This document shows positions 10,165 through 21,987 of a stretch of 64,000 nt of DNA, piece by piece. Below the pieces are notes generated by a model. It had not been told where the DNA came from. It was given only the letters and a program-made list of their open reading frames with translations, and did no database searches. The DNA is from Armillaria gallica (taxonomy: Eukaryota > Basidiomycota > Agaricomycetes > Agaricales > Physalacriaceae), in NCBI GenBank assembly GCA_037576215.1, contig JBANDB010000005.1, forward strand, positions 806,001 through 870,000. Direction: 5' to 3'. The translations under genes and the position numbers were made by a program. Every line of letters begins with the position of its first letter. The stretch's first letter is position 1.

Positions 10165-13100
10165 TACTTATCGTGGTCGTCTTGGTCAATAGGTAGTTCT
10201 TTATTTGAAGGCCAGGTGAGGATCCATGTTGGTAGGTCCACTGCCTCACTGGGGTTCAGAGTCTCCTGCACATGGTGAGGTTCGGCAGTGAACCAAAGAG
10301 GGTTGTAGAAATTGACAGGTAGACCAACGATGGGATGGCGTAAGCTGTTGGGATGAAGACCATTGGGATGATGAAGACGTTGATGAACCGCTGCACCTGA
10401 CTTGTTGCCATAGACCATCAGCTTCGTTCCATGGCGGTCAATCCATTTGAGAAGTCAAACAATGGCGGCGTCTTGCCACTCCTTATGAACAACCCTGCAA
10501 GTTCCATACCCATCATTGCAGCTCTCTTCCGAACTGGTCCCTTTGGCACCCAGGAGCATGACCATCGTGTAGAGGAGATTGTAAGTCTTGGGCTCAACAC
10601 CATGTTCATCTGTGGTTCAGATTCAGTTCATCCCAAAGTGCTTTCGACCCTGAAACTTCTATGAATACAGAGTTAGTTTGATGGAGTGAGACAGAAAAGT
10701 AATATGACACTCACTCTATTTTGACGTGAATTTCTTCTAGACATGGCATTATAAGTGAGGTGCTTGTCAGAGCCCTGTTCAGGGAGAAAACTATGGTTGA
10801 TAGACCGTTTCATCATTTGTAATCTCTGCATGAAGTGGTCCATTACCACTTCAGTTTCAGAGCAGTATTCAGGATATTTGTTGACAAAATGTTCAACAAA
10901 CTGATCACGAAGAGTGTAGTTCCATGTGTGTTGTGGATGGGTCCAGCATGGACACAAGGGATCAAGAGTAGGCTGGTCACTTTCGCTGTGCTCATTAAGC
11001 CACTCGTCAGCAGCCCAAATGCTCGTAGAATGTCTGGCTTGAATGGCCGTTGCTATTTGATTATTGGCCTTGATGTTGAATTTCAGGTTCAGCTCTTTAC
11101 GAACAGCCCTCTAAGATAGACCGTGATGTTTCTATCAGTTCTAGTGAGGCAATTGATAGTTGTTAAAACGTACCAGTATGGTGTTGTGAATGGGATCCCG
11201 GGTTTGGTCTGCTCTCTTCTTCAACCCCACTGTGCTACTAGCTTCCATCACTTTCGCTGGACTCGTTTTTGATGATATCTGAGCATCTAGGGCAGTGCTT
11301 GTGTGGATCCGGGAAGCTGACGGCCCATCGTCAACCCCCCCAATCGAAAATGCTGGCCGTTAGTAGGGGTGGGCTTCACATTGACGGCAGAAGGCATAGG
11401 GTGGGACAACAGATCTTCCTTGCAAGGTGCTGATGAATTTAATGGAGTGCTCAATGGGGGTGCCAAATGTGAATGAAACAGTCACTTGTCAAGCAATGAG
11501 CCTTCAGAATATGTGTAAAACTTTAGGCTACCTTTGCTAACGATGACAACTGGCACTCAAAGGCTTGCTGGGTTGGAGTTTCCCATCCTCTCGTATATGG
11601 TTCCTAGGAGACAATCAGTACTGGTCTGACTGTCATAGAGTGCACTGGGCATCGCCTTTTCTGTCTCAGCTGGGGATGGTCTCTCGTCCACTTGTGTTTT
11701 ATCACTTTGATTATCTGTTATAGGCTGAAAGGAAGTAAGAAGGCAATTCAACCAATCATAGAAAGTCTGCTCGCACGAACCAATTCGACATCACGGTTTT
11801 TGTCTCTGAACTGTTGAGCAAGCTTCTCCTCCATAGCATTGTCTACATATTTCTGAAATCCTGACGGCTGCAGAATGTGCATGAATATCAATTAAAGACG
11901 ACATTGAACTGGGGTAACTCACATCAGCGAGCCACGCTGCGGTCGGTACGCTAGGCCCTGCAGGAACTTCACACGCTCCAATTGGTGGACCTTGAGCTCC
12001 AAGTTCTTAACCTTTTCTTCTGCAGCAATCCTCTTCTGCTCGCTCGCAGTTGCACTTTTCCTAGCTTCTTCTTTCACCTTCGTTTCAACTTCATACTTTG
12101 TTTGGATGTCATGTATCTTATCCTCAGACTCCGTTGCATAATAAGCTTTGACAGCGTCAATTTGGTCCTGGAACTAGCCATGTAAAAAAGAGTTAATAGA
12201 TATACATGGAAAGACCGAGAACAGAATGACCTCTTTATGATACTCGGCTTCAGCTTGATCACGCTTGGTGTGGATCATATCTGCCAAGGATTTGGCATCA
12301 TTGATGAACCGGCTGTAATACTGTTATGTTGTTAAGGAAAGACAGTCACACTCAGATCGAGAGGAGCACATACCTCATCTTCGTCCATTCCAACATGAGC
12401 ACTCTGGACCTAGATACAGAGGCGGTCAAACCCATAACACTGCATGGCAATAGTGTCAGCTATTCACCCTTTGTTGAGAAAATTCATCAGATTCAAGCCA
12501 TCTCTCAACTTCTGAGTTTACACTCCGCTTGAACTCGGGGCCTCCCGATTGGTACTGCTTGGCCTGATTGCAGAGGGGCAATTAAAGAATGTCGGAAAGA
12601 ACATGCATGAGGAATACACACATTATTCTCTGCAGTGGCTCTGGCCTCCTCTGATACGTTTAACTAAGGTTCCATGTTCAATGAGCATGGAATTAAATGG
12701 AGCACATACAGCTACTTACTTGATTGCGAAGCTTGTTCACTTTGTGTTTCAGATCTGCCTCTAGCTGCATGAATCTCTGCGCTTCCAATGTCAATTTCTT
12801 TTCCAGCTGAGAAATATTTGACTAAGGAAATGGAAAGGATCCATGTACATACATTGATCAGACATTCTTCTTTATCCTGCAGCTTTATTGATGGTAAGTT
12901 TCAAGATCTGATAAAGGGTGCGCTCAACTCACTTGACACTTCAAGGAAGTAGTTTCTGAAGAATGCTTCGCAATTAACTGCTGAAGGCGTTAGAAGAATA
13001 TCACCGAAGCAAGCGTACGTACCTCCACCAACTTTGATGGTTGTGCCTGTGTCTACATTCAGCAGTAAGGATCCATCACAGCGGGTGTATAAAGGGGACT

Positions 13101-14140
13101 TCACCTGTTTTCTTAGATCAGATGCTTCTTGCTGTAAGGCAAGCTTCTCCTGCTGCAATGAAGACACTGTGTCATGCAGTTCAGAAACTTCCTGGAAGTG
13201 CTTTCGGTTGAACTGCCGGACCCATGAGGAGGAACCAATATGAAACGTCGAGAAGACTGACCTCTGTCACGACCTCGGCATGTCCTTCAACTACAACCAA
13301 AGTAAGCTGACAGTATGGTTTCATATAAGAAAAGACCTACTTGTTCAGCTTGGTGAGCTAACTGGGAGCGCATGTAAAGTATGAGTATTTTGGTCTCTCG
13401 CGGTGATGAATACAATTCTACCTCAGTTCGAAGTGCTCTGATTTCGCCCTCCTGAGTACTTATATCGGTGGCACATTGCTGATTAAACTACTGAAATCAA
13501 GTTTGAGAGGGTCTATCATGGACGTAATAATAGATGTAAGCACCTGGGTCAGCAATCCAACATGGCGTTGAATCTGATGAGGTGCAGTTTAGATCATGCC
13601 AGCAAACTAATGGACATGAATCTACCTCTCATTTTAAATCATCTATCTAGGAGAAGAACCATCAAATGAGCAACAAATCTCATATCGAAAGGCCATGAGG
13701 GACATACCTCATTTTGCTTTGCCAATATTTCCTCTGCTGCAGCCTTGAGGCATGCCTGAGTCTACTTGGTTATGAGTCATGACGATCGAAAGTTAGTGGT
13801 TGCGCTTATCTCTGTCTCCACATCGTGATACCCAGTGAGCTTGAATGGATATGAAAACGTGAAGTCAGGATAGGGCATGAGCTTGCACCTGTAACTGTGA
13901 CAGTAAAGTCTCAAATTGAGGGGTGTTTCCACTCTTGGAGGATGGATTTAAAAAGTTGAAAGGTTGACGGCACATTTGAGAGGCGCCAATCAAGAAATGG
14001 TCCCTGATTATGGAAGCAAGCCTGTGATTGGCATCCAACAAGGATGCTTCATTGGAGGAAGCGTCAAGCGGCTGATCAGTTGGAGTCTGTGCGAGAGACA
14101 TGGGGGTAGATGGAAGAAAGGGAAGAGAGATGACAGGCAA
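10165..14140 (-). CDS. multi-exon coiled-coil protein with conserved C-terminal block
   Basis: Start at 14140 (MPVISLPFLPSTPMSLAQ), then many 30-250 nt exons with GT-AG introns. An early junction is LLSQLQ to ACLKAAAEEILAKQNE, with intron start GTGCAAG and acceptor CTCAG. The middle is strongly coiled-coil: SLQQEKLALQQEASDLRKQ near 13110-13160 and KVKEEARKSATASEQKR plus KVKNLELKVHQLE near 11990-12090. The C-terminal third is globular: WTHPQHTWNYTLRDQFVEH (about 10890-10945), GYGTCRVVHKEWQDAAIV, LLKWIDRHGTKLMVYGNKSG, and HPIVGLPVNFYNPLWFTAEP, ending after DQDDHDKY near 10165. One in-frame TGA at 10455-10457 separates AAIV from LLKWI, so this allele may be a pseudogene or an intron is misjudged there. 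Function unknown; the long coil suggests a structural or oligomerising protein. Exon borders are approximate. Confidence 0.6.
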
Positions 14141-14614
14141 TGGTGGATGATGTCATATATATATATAGCAATTGGTGAAAGAAAGAAAGACAAAGGAAGC
14201 GTAGTCCCGGAATAGGCAGTAGGACAAAGAAGATGTGATGCATGAGGCAGCGCCGCTGCAAAGGAGACAGATTAAAATAAAATAGATGATTGCATCATAT
14301 ATCTGTCCCATAAATGTTAACACTGAGGGACGCTCTATTTGTCCTCCGATGTAAAGAAGTGTGTCCTGTCTGCACTAGGGACGAGATTGCGTATACAAAA
14401 ATTAGGGAGATTTTCCCAGTCGAAGACGCTATGGCTTATGATCTACCAGAGTACAAGCCATCTACCAAGGTATGTTAGATCAAAAGACGAAAGAGACAAA
14501 GGATTTACCTAGAGGTGAACAGGATAAGCTCATGTATCTGTGTTCCGTCCTTTATACAACCAAATCACCTAGGCTGCTCTGTTTTCTGAGTGCGACAGAG
14601 GACAATGGCACGAC
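14141..14614. other. intergenic
   Basis: No gene seen. It lies between two divergently oriented genes (minus gene starting at 14140, plus gene at 14615), so it may hold both promoters. A short TA repeat sits near 14154-14166. Confidence 0.4.
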
Positions 14615-15051
14615 GTGATGGCTGCACGTCGACCTCGTCTTTCAAACAAGATGGTTCACCATGGGATTGTGATGGTGAAACATGGGAAAAAGGGTAGCAG
14701 AACCTGGCACGTTTTCTGCTTGAACGACAGGAGGCTCGCATGTAACATGGCCATTCGAAGGACGGTGGGAGCAGCAGGGTCAGGATGGAGGGGAGACATC
14801 CTGGTGATGAAGGGCAGGGCCAGATGCATTCTTGTGAATACAAGGGGAAGGGACAACAAGAGAACGGCTAATTTTGTGGTAAAGAAGTGAGTTTTGTATG
14901 CAATGTATGTGTTGAGAGAACATTACCAATGACTGATGTGTCTGGTTAGGTTCATTGGCCAAGTGAAGCAGGCTAAGCACCGAGAGCTGTATATCCCATG
15001 CAGGGCCACACTGACATTCGATCGCTACAGTCCAAAGGGGCGAGAGTACTG
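14615..15051 (+). CDS. R1 family first ORF, open two-exon copy
   Basis: Exon 1 runs from ATG at 14615 to about 14887 and exon 2 from about 14950 to the TGA at 15049-15051; the intron begins GTGAGTTTTG and ends GGTTAG. The product is about 125 residues: basic N-terminus, then KGSRTWHVFCLNDRR, then WRGDILVMKGRARCILVN, then a TRGRDNKRTANFVVKK block, and a tail ending DRYSPKGREY. The same structure is present but broken at 4837-5200 (minus). No domain is recognised; small size and basic charge would fit a nucleic-acid-binding or adaptor role, which is speculation. Longer frames on the opposite strand (14565-15097) are shadows, since splice sites and codon conservation favour the plus strand. Confidence 0.55.
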
Positions 15052-15129
15052 AGAATGTGGTATTGATGACAGGCAAATATCGATAATAAAGTAACAAGTC
15101 CTGTGGGAATCCATACCAGCCAGATCATA

Positions 15130-15412
15130 TTATAAACTGTCTGTGCATAGAGCTAAGACAACAATTGAGGCAGAGATACATGAGTATCGTGCCGGTGAGT
15201 CACATACAGTTTCTTGCGAAGATATTGTATGACAGAAGGCCAAGTGGGATCTGGATTCCAAATTACGGTCCGAGCGTGTCCCAACACGTGGAGGGAATAG
15301 TTACATAATCACACATGCGATGCACGCCAGCATACATGCTGCGACCTTGACCTGTCACTAGCATGCAAACTTTATGTGAACATGCAACTGCACCGACCTT
15401 GCTGGGACATGC
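15130..15412 (+). pseudogene. R1 family second ORF, copy 3 (broken)
   Basis: Follows the intact first ORF. It keeps IHEYRAGESHTVSCEDIV, then a TGA where copy 2 has CGA, then KAKWDLDSKLRSERVPTRGG and SYIITHAMHA. The right edge is cut by the LTR at 15413, exactly within the GCATGTCCCAGCAAGG motif shared with copies 1 and 2. The order of the two ORFs is the same in copies 2 and 3, so they belong to one gene or unit. Confidence 0.55.
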
Positions 15413-17101
15413 TGATGGGCCTAAGACTTCCATGGCAATGGCAACACCAACTCGGAATGAGCTCGGTTAATTAATGTAGTAGCAAGGCAATCAAGGTGAT
15501 TGTGTGTGCGAGTGGTTTGGGGCACCTCCGTGCAGTAGAACAATTCCTCTATACGCAAGAATACACTGCAACTTTAAGTCTGCGAAGTAGTACTGCTTGG
15601 TAGTCGAGTACTAAATGCTATGGCTTCAAGCCAGTAGAGATCTCTCGAAATGAGAGGGAACGAAAATGGGTATTATGTGAATACCACGAATCTGTATGAG
15701 AAAACGTGCTGCGAGACTAGAAAACATCGCTCGACGGTAATCGGAGCAGGGTGAACGATGGAGAATAGACTAAATGGTCGGCAATGGTCTATGGGTGAGC
15801 GAGGCAATGAGAAAACGGCGTGTGGACTGCGAGTGGTGAAATAAATGTGGAACGAGGTGCTGAGGGTGGACTGGCAAGAGAAAACGTGGAACTACGAAAA
15901 CTGGCGATGATACTGGTCCTATACGATGCGAGGGTGCTGAGTCGATGTCGAAACTGGTCTGGTACTGAAACGATCCTATCCTATGTCAAAACTAACCTTC
16001 AAGTCCACTCAAGGGACTGATACTATACAAAAACTTGCAGAACTGATCCTAAGTCTGCTCTGAGACTACCCAAGTGGGCGACAATAATGATGGTGAAAGA
16101 GAAACGATAAAAACTCCAATGGTGTGAAAGTGAAACGATGACGGCCTATAAAAGATAACGTGGGTGAGGTATGGTGCAGCGATCATGTATCGGCACAGTA
16201 TGAGCGTGCACCAATAGTGTTAAGAGCGAAGAGCATGTAGCGAAGGACTCTTCACAGTTAAACCTGTGAGATAACTCTGGTGAGCTCAAGAGTCGACGTG
16301 CGATCAAGAATATGCTGGTGCAAACAGTATATTGCCGTAGAATGGTTAATAAACGTTGTTTATTGGCGATAGACTAGAGCGAGATGATAATTGACATAGT
16401 CTGGGGTCAACTGGAGATGAACTGCTTTTGAACTACATTTTCTAGCTAGTTTTTATACTACAAATACGAATTTATAAATAGAGTAAATATGCAAGACTTA
16501 GTAAGGCTGTAAGGCCTTGGCTTTGTAAAAAGTCATAGGAAACATATGGTCCTTGGTCTTCTAAAGTAACAGCAATTCGTCGACGTTGCCACATATGGAT
16601 GCGAACCATATGGTTTTGCTGAGCAATGCACGGATTGTTAGGTGCTGTTTAGCTGCGGATTACTGAGCGATAGTCGTCATACTGAGGAATACGCGTGGGG
16701 CAACGTTTTCTTGAGGCCTTGGTGGAGTAACAGCCTTAGTAAACATGGTCTGTAGTTGCCGTAGCTGCCATTGCTGTAGCTGGGAGGGTACTCATGCCAA
16801 TCACATCATTTTCATTAAGTGATCAATGAGCACATCAACTGAGTGCTTCTGAGTGATGCGTCAATTCCGTATTGGGATGATTGTCGATCGAAGGTGCCTT
16901 GCCGTGATGAAGTATGGCAATTATGATGCGTGGCAAGATGGGATGGATAACAAAGTGTGTAAGGAGTGGTTGCCGTAGGATGAAAGTGGTATCAATGTGC
17001 GTGCAATCATTGGTTTGCTGAAAGGCCGTTGAAGGGACAGTAGTGTTAATTAGCAGGCAAAATCCATGAATTCTGAGCGTACAGAGCCTGGAGGCTCATC
17101 A
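15413..17101 (+). mobile_element. solo LTR, TGATGAGCC family, subfamily I
   Basis: A 1689 bp LTR starting TGATGGGCCTAAGACTTC and ending GAGCCTGGAGGCTCATCA, with 10 bp imperfect inverted termini and TG...CA ends. It matches the inverted LTR at 61975-63664 (same length within 1 bp) more closely than those at 29486 and 43038. No internal gag or pol lies beside it. Flanks are ATGC on the left and GCGT on the right, so no target duplication is visible. It may have formed by recombination between elements or the flank was altered. Confidence 0.8.
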
Positions 17102-17195
17102 GCGTACCGATTCCAATATTCCTACAGAAGGCTAAGAAAATTGTCAAGACAAGTCTGACCTGCCCATTATCACGTCTGATTCTTCGGGAGCATCT

Positions 17196-17801
17196 ATGGG
17201 CCTCACTGTCATACCAAGCTATGAGGACGATGAATATTTTTCTGAGCCATTCTTCATGTCAGAGGAGCTCGATGGTGTTCATGGTCTTGGGGGTCCCCCA
17301 CCTGTCATTCCCACAGGGTTCAAGGAGGATGATCCTTACCTCAAGGTGAAAAATGATATCAAGAGGGGTTTGTTACCTGGGGATTCAGGCTTGGGCAGTC
17401 AATACTATGTTGTGCTCAACAGTAGCACTTGTGGAGTGCATTGGGGATGGTACATGTTCTTTTAAGTTCTTGCAACCAGCTGACAATTTTGGCAGGTATG
17501 CAACTTCCGCAGCAGTACTCACGTTTGCCGGTGCATCATTTTATTGAGCTTTATCGTGCCCTGATGCAGAGAAAGGCTGGAAAGATGCATGGCTTGAACA
17601 ATGTGTTGGCCCACACCAACCCCTCCTGCACCCCCTTCTTCTTCCCCTTATGATTCCACTGTAGCACAAACAGTCCATGACGTGGTGAGACCTTCACACT
17701 TTGAAGTCATTCCTGCAAGTTCAATGAGTCCTCATAAGGAACAAACATTTTATTGGGTGGTGACTAGTGGTCTTCACCCTGGCGTCTTCCCTGGAATGTG
17801 A
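17196..17801 (+). pseudogene. RNase H1 N-terminal/viroplasmin-like protein relic
   Basis: Exon 1 (from ATG 17196) encodes an acidic leader, then GSQYYVVLNSSTCGV, resembling the start of the viroplasmin/RNase H1 N-terminal fold (pattern YxVxxGxxxGVYxxW). After an intron ending TTTTGGCAG near 17494, the continuation VLTFAGASFY and CPDAEKGWKDAWLEQCV fits the second half of that fold (GAxF and a following helix), but a TGA splits it. A second copy of the N-terminal motif, QTFYWVVTSGLHPGVF, occurs at about 17739-17795 before a splice donor. The fold binds RNA/DNA hybrids or dsRNA in RNase H1. Similar architecture recurs at 36.06-36.63 kb. Assignment is by motif only. Confidence 0.5.
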
Positions 17802-17811
17802 GTTGCATTTA

Positions 17812-19139
17812 AAATAACAAGAAGCTGATCAATTATCATCCTACAGTGATGATGCTAGGTGAGCTGGTTCTGATATGAATCAATCCTGGAAGGCTTTCAT
17901 AAATATTGAGCAGGCTTGTATGAGCTTTGTTGAGGCATTCTTGGATGAGGACAGGTGAAAGATGGGAGCACAAGTACAGAGTAAAAAGAGAGAGAGTAAA
18001 CTTTGTATGTATTTACAGAGTTACAACATAATACAGATCTTAAAGTCCATGAATGATTGTGCTGTGTATGTTCTTGACCTTTTCATTGGGCTGTTGTCTT
18101 TGTAAATACATGATCACAGAGTTGTACAATGGGGACACAGAATTGTTGACAACAATTACACTACTTTTTGAAGGTAAGTATAAGTGTAATGGGTGGGTAA
18201 CTTTTCGTACTGCCATGATTCTGAGTGCATTTGTCCCATTTTGATCCCACTTCCTCATGCCCTGCTGTGCTTCCCAGTGTCATCTTCATATGTAGCCCCC
18301 GCAATCACAATAACCGACCTGTTGTCGTCGGAGGTACAGGTTGCTTCCTCCTTTGAGGCCTTATGCTACTTGTATTGGGAGCATTGGTGCAAACTGAAAT
18401 TCTTGGGGCCACCAGGTGCTCCAAAAAATACCTAAAGAAAAGTCACAGACAATGAAATAATAATTCAACGTTATTATACATATTTACAGTCCAAGTAATC
18501 AAGATGCCTCTCCCAAGGCCTCTCGAGAAGTAACTTTGGCTGCCTCCTATTCTGGATTGATCCCCTTACAGAAAGTGTCTGAAAGACTAAAATCATGTAT
18601 TTCCAGACTGTCCAGGACAACAGTGTCGACATCCAAGAAAAAGAAGATGCCACACATGCGCTTGGCCTCCATAACAGCTGTCATAGCAGCAACCTAGATT
18701 ACTGTGCTGGTTACCAACAACACATGCACCAATTGAAGCCTTCTATTTCTGCCAATAATGACAGACAGGTTTGCTTGGGTATGGGGAAAGAACATGCTAA
18801 GTGAAGGCCTCATCCTTTGACACAGCCGCTTAACACCTTACTATCCCTTATAAATCTGTTATTGCTGCCGAAAGATCGCCACGACCTTGGTCTGCTTGGT
18901 ATATTGAGCTTCTTTTTTCAGTGATTATTTCATTGAACGGCAGCCATAGGGCAGTTAATCAAGTGATTCCATCTAAATTCATTCTTCACAGGATCATCCC
19001 CACCATGCCTGCTAATGTCATTGGTGAGTCCTGTGTCTCCATCTCTTGAGCATCATTCAGCTTTTCCTAATGCCAGATTCACCATATTCGATGTATGCAA
19101 CCTGTATGTTTATTTTATTTTATTTTATGTGTATTTCTA
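17812..19139. other. no firm gene; possible short exon
   Basis: A possible start ATGCCTGCTAATGTCATTG followed by a GTGAGT donor lies at 19005-19023, with a similar start context at about 39060, but no downstream frame could be confirmed. The remaining open frames are unsupported. Confidence 0.3.
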
Positions 19140-19562
19140 TATTAAACCTGAACTCCTATCAAGGATAAACAATGGCTGTCTCGCATTTGGGCAGTCACTG
19201 ATGAGTTCCTTAACGATAGGCGAACTGGCTAAGTCTTAGGCTCTTAGTGATGAATTAAGCGATAGTTTTGGTATAGATTAAAGTCAGCTTGAAGCTGGGG
19301 TACATACAGTGAGAGCTACTACTTATGTATTCAAAGAGAGGGTTCTAATAATAGACCGTGTAAAAAGGATAAAGTTCATGAGCATGCACAGTTGGAGTAA
19401 GAATGTGTGAGCATGCAATAGCGAAGCGAGGTTGCGTGACAACGAAGAGATAACATGGGAATGTCGTACTGCTGCTCGGATACCCCTATAGTCAGTGGCC
19501 TGCCTGGTCCAGTTGTGAGAGATAAGATGAGATAGAGGCAAAAAATGAATAAATTGTAACAT
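19140..19562 (+). repeat. R4 repeat, copy 1 (423 bp)
   Basis: Bounded by TATTAAACCTGAACTCC and AAATTGTAACAT. A second copy of exactly the same length lies at 35570-35992 in the same orientation, with scattered substitutions. Reverse-complemented it begins TGTTACAATTTATT, an LTR-like start, but the other end lacks a clear CA terminus and no target duplication is visible. It may be a solo LTR or a short non-autonomous element. Confidence 0.65.
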
Positions 19563-19706
19563 TACCCCCTCGTTAAGGCAGGCGTCCCAACTGCCATTAA
19601 GGTATCTCCACCGGTTCAAAGGGTGATTTAATGTCGGTTGAAGGATCATCGTGACTCCCAAGTAGGTCCCAAAGCTGTTCTTGGTCATACCATACCTTTC
19701 TCCCCG

Positions 19707-20639
19707 CCTATGAATGCTACTTTAACAGATCAAATAGTGTCAGTTGTAAATATTCAATTTCTCAGGATTATATAGTATATTAGTCAGCAGGCCAACTCTT
19801 GACATGATGACATTATCAGAAAATCTGACAGACCTGGGAATTGAACCCAGGATCTTAAAAAGATTCTTTTCCAAGCAGACATGCTAACCACTATACTATA
19901 CTATACTAGCATTATATATACATGTAATCATTACTCTATATGGCCTCCCTCTCTTAGATTTATAATCTCCCAATTGGGCCCTCTCTTTGGTGTGCTTTTC
20001 TTTCCTTATTGGGCTGGTCAAATCGGCCCATCAATTGCACCTAGAATTGGCTCTCCCATGGCATTGATGGCATCAATATCAGGCTATTTTTGGACAAAAT
20101 TCGCATTTTGGCTCATTTTGGGCTTCCTCAGGCAACTGGGTGGGTCAGGGGATGGTACTAGTATATGCCTAAATATAAATAGCATAATAGCGAACCCTCT
20201 GCTGAGGTATGGGGGCCCTGGGGAGGGGGTAAAATAGGTAAAATAGTGAAAAAATAGCAGAAAATCACCGGAAATTCGCGTTTTGGGGGTACTACGCGCA
20301 TCGGATCACTTCGAAAACTTGACCAATGAATTTCCTGACCTTGAAAACCCCAAAATGGCCCCTCTACAGTACATGTGGCGCATTTTATGGCTAGGCATAA
20401 TCGGGAAAATTGGCTTTTATGGTGCTGCGTACATTGGATTGCTCCGGGGATGATACCAATCGATTTCTACACTATATAGACCCTAGAATACATCTTCATT
20501 TGCTATATATGACCACCGGAATGTGATGAAAAACAGGAGATTGAGGGGGGGGGGAAACATGGTCTATTTTGTTTTATAGGTGTCGCATTGGTCTGAGGAC
20601 ATCACCAATCAATTTCTCAACCTTTAAAACCCCCAAACG
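19707..20639 (+). repeat. R2 repeat, copy B, left part
   Basis: Matches copy A from 2089 and the reverse complement of copy C. It is interrupted at 20639 by a 2.37 kb TIR element and resumes at 23011. It shares with C, against A, the CCTCCCTCTC variant and a longer poly-G tract (near 20546), showing that B and C are a recent inverted pair. Confidence 0.85.
19826..19912 (-). tRNA. tRNA-Asp-like relic inside R2 copy B
   Basis: The minus strand carries a B-box GGTTCAATTCC (19837-19847) within a perfect 5 bp T-stem (CTGGG/CCCAG) and an A-box-like TAGTATAGTGG. The anticodon arm is not canonical. Probably a SINE-like Pol III head rather than a functional tRNA. Confidence 0.5.
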
Positions 20640-20780
20640 TATGGCATACAAGACTGGTATGCTCTATTTCAAATGCATCTGTGCCTTAATACCCTAGATA
20701 CTGCTGTATTGCCAAATATAGATATGAGTTCTTTAAAAATATAATAAATACAACTATTTTGGGAAAACCTTTTTAGTATT

Positions 20781-21987
20781 CACTGCTGGGGCATGTCAGT
20801 GTTTATGCCTGAAAGATGGCAGGTAAACACTGGCATGTATTTATATAGATTTTTTTGAGCGTAAAAAACTGTACCATAAAAACCTGGTAAAATACTATCT
20901 GCTTCCTTTCTAATCTTTACCTTGGTGTTTTGGCACATGTTTTTGCTACAAATTATCTAAATAAGTACATGCTGTAATTCATGCTGTGTTTTATTGCCTG
21001 TAAATGATATTAGGTGTTTATACCCTGGGTTTCCAATTGTGTTCTTTGTTATGAGCAATTATATTATACATGATGATTGGTATTTCTTTAAGGTGTTTAT
21101 GCAAGGAAACACCTATAAAACAAAGGAAATACCAGGTGTTTCCTACCATAAACACCACAAGAAATACCTGCGGTAACACACAGCATCTTTGCTCAGGTAT
21201 TTTTAGAACAACAACATGATCAGAAATACAGGGTATAAACACCTAATATCATTTATAGGCAATAAGACTTAGACACGACACAAATGGCATCATGTACTTA
21301 TTTAGATATGTTGGAAACGCTAGGTTCACAGTGGGTAGACTAGTGGCTGGTAAAGCCAGACTAATGAACTTGTATTCTCTGTTTGATATTCGAGCTCACA
21401 TCGTCACCAAGCGACAGTGCTGATCATTAACTGTCAAAGTGCTCATCTTACCAGTCGCCACTTGTTAATGTCTTGCCATTATTCTTTCATTAGTTGTACG
21501 TATTTGTTGCTTATATCCGCAGCTTTTAGTTAGAATCGTCGTATAAAAGGACTGTACTTGAGTAGTATATGCCATCTTGTTTGCAACGGATATACAACAC
21601 CCTTTCCTCTTGCTCATTTCATGGTCCCGAGCCTTGCGATTCCAATATTCTCTGGCTCCTACAGAGCCTGTATTTATACTACGAAAACTATCTAGAATGT
21701 TTTACTAAACTCATCCATAAGCAGTAAGTATTGGTCCCAAGGTCATCTGGCATCATGCCAACTTAAACCTTCTACACTCTTCTTGTGGCTTCCCATGATA
21801 TCTCCAACAAGATAATTCATACCAAAAACATGTGCCAAAACACCAAGGTAAAGATTAGAAAGGAAGCAGATAGTATTTTATCAGGCTTTTATAGTACAGT
21901 TTTTTATGCTTAAAAAAATCTATATAAATACATGCCGGTGTTTACCTGCCATCTTTCAGGCATGCCCACTGACATGCCCCAGTAGTG
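20781..21987. mobile_element. foldback (hairpin) element nested in the TIR element
   Basis: Left arm 20781 to about 21030 pairs with right arm about 21225-21308 plus 21815-21987: ends CACTGCTGGGGCATGTCAG and CTGACATGCCCCAGTAGTG, with further matches at GGCACATGTTTTT and ATCTAAATAAGTACATG. Without the nested LTR and its duplication it is about 700 bp, almost all of it in the two arms, with a loop of about 200 bp. No target duplication could be fixed. The transcript would form a long hairpin. Confidence 0.8.
21309..21809 (+). mobile_element. solo LTR (copia-like), 501 bp
   Basis: Begins TGTTGGAAACG and ends ATATCTCCAACA, with 7 bp inverted termini TGTTGGA/TCCAACA and a perfect 5 bp target duplication AGATA (21304-21308 and 21810-21814). 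A TATA-like TATAAAAGG lies at about 21542. It splits the right arm of the foldback element, which restores exactly when the LTR and one duplication are removed. Copia assignment rests on ends and length only. Confidence 0.9.

Noticed and set aside
14565..15097. Minus-strand open frames conserved with plus frames at 4760-5200
   Set aside because: Conservation follows from the repeat. The opposite strand has matching splice sites and a complete two-exon frame.
15413..17101. Interpretation of 15413-17101 and 29486-31217 as the two LTRs of one full-length element
   Set aside because: They are different subfamilies, have different flanks, and the second has its own CCAC duplication inside gypsy.
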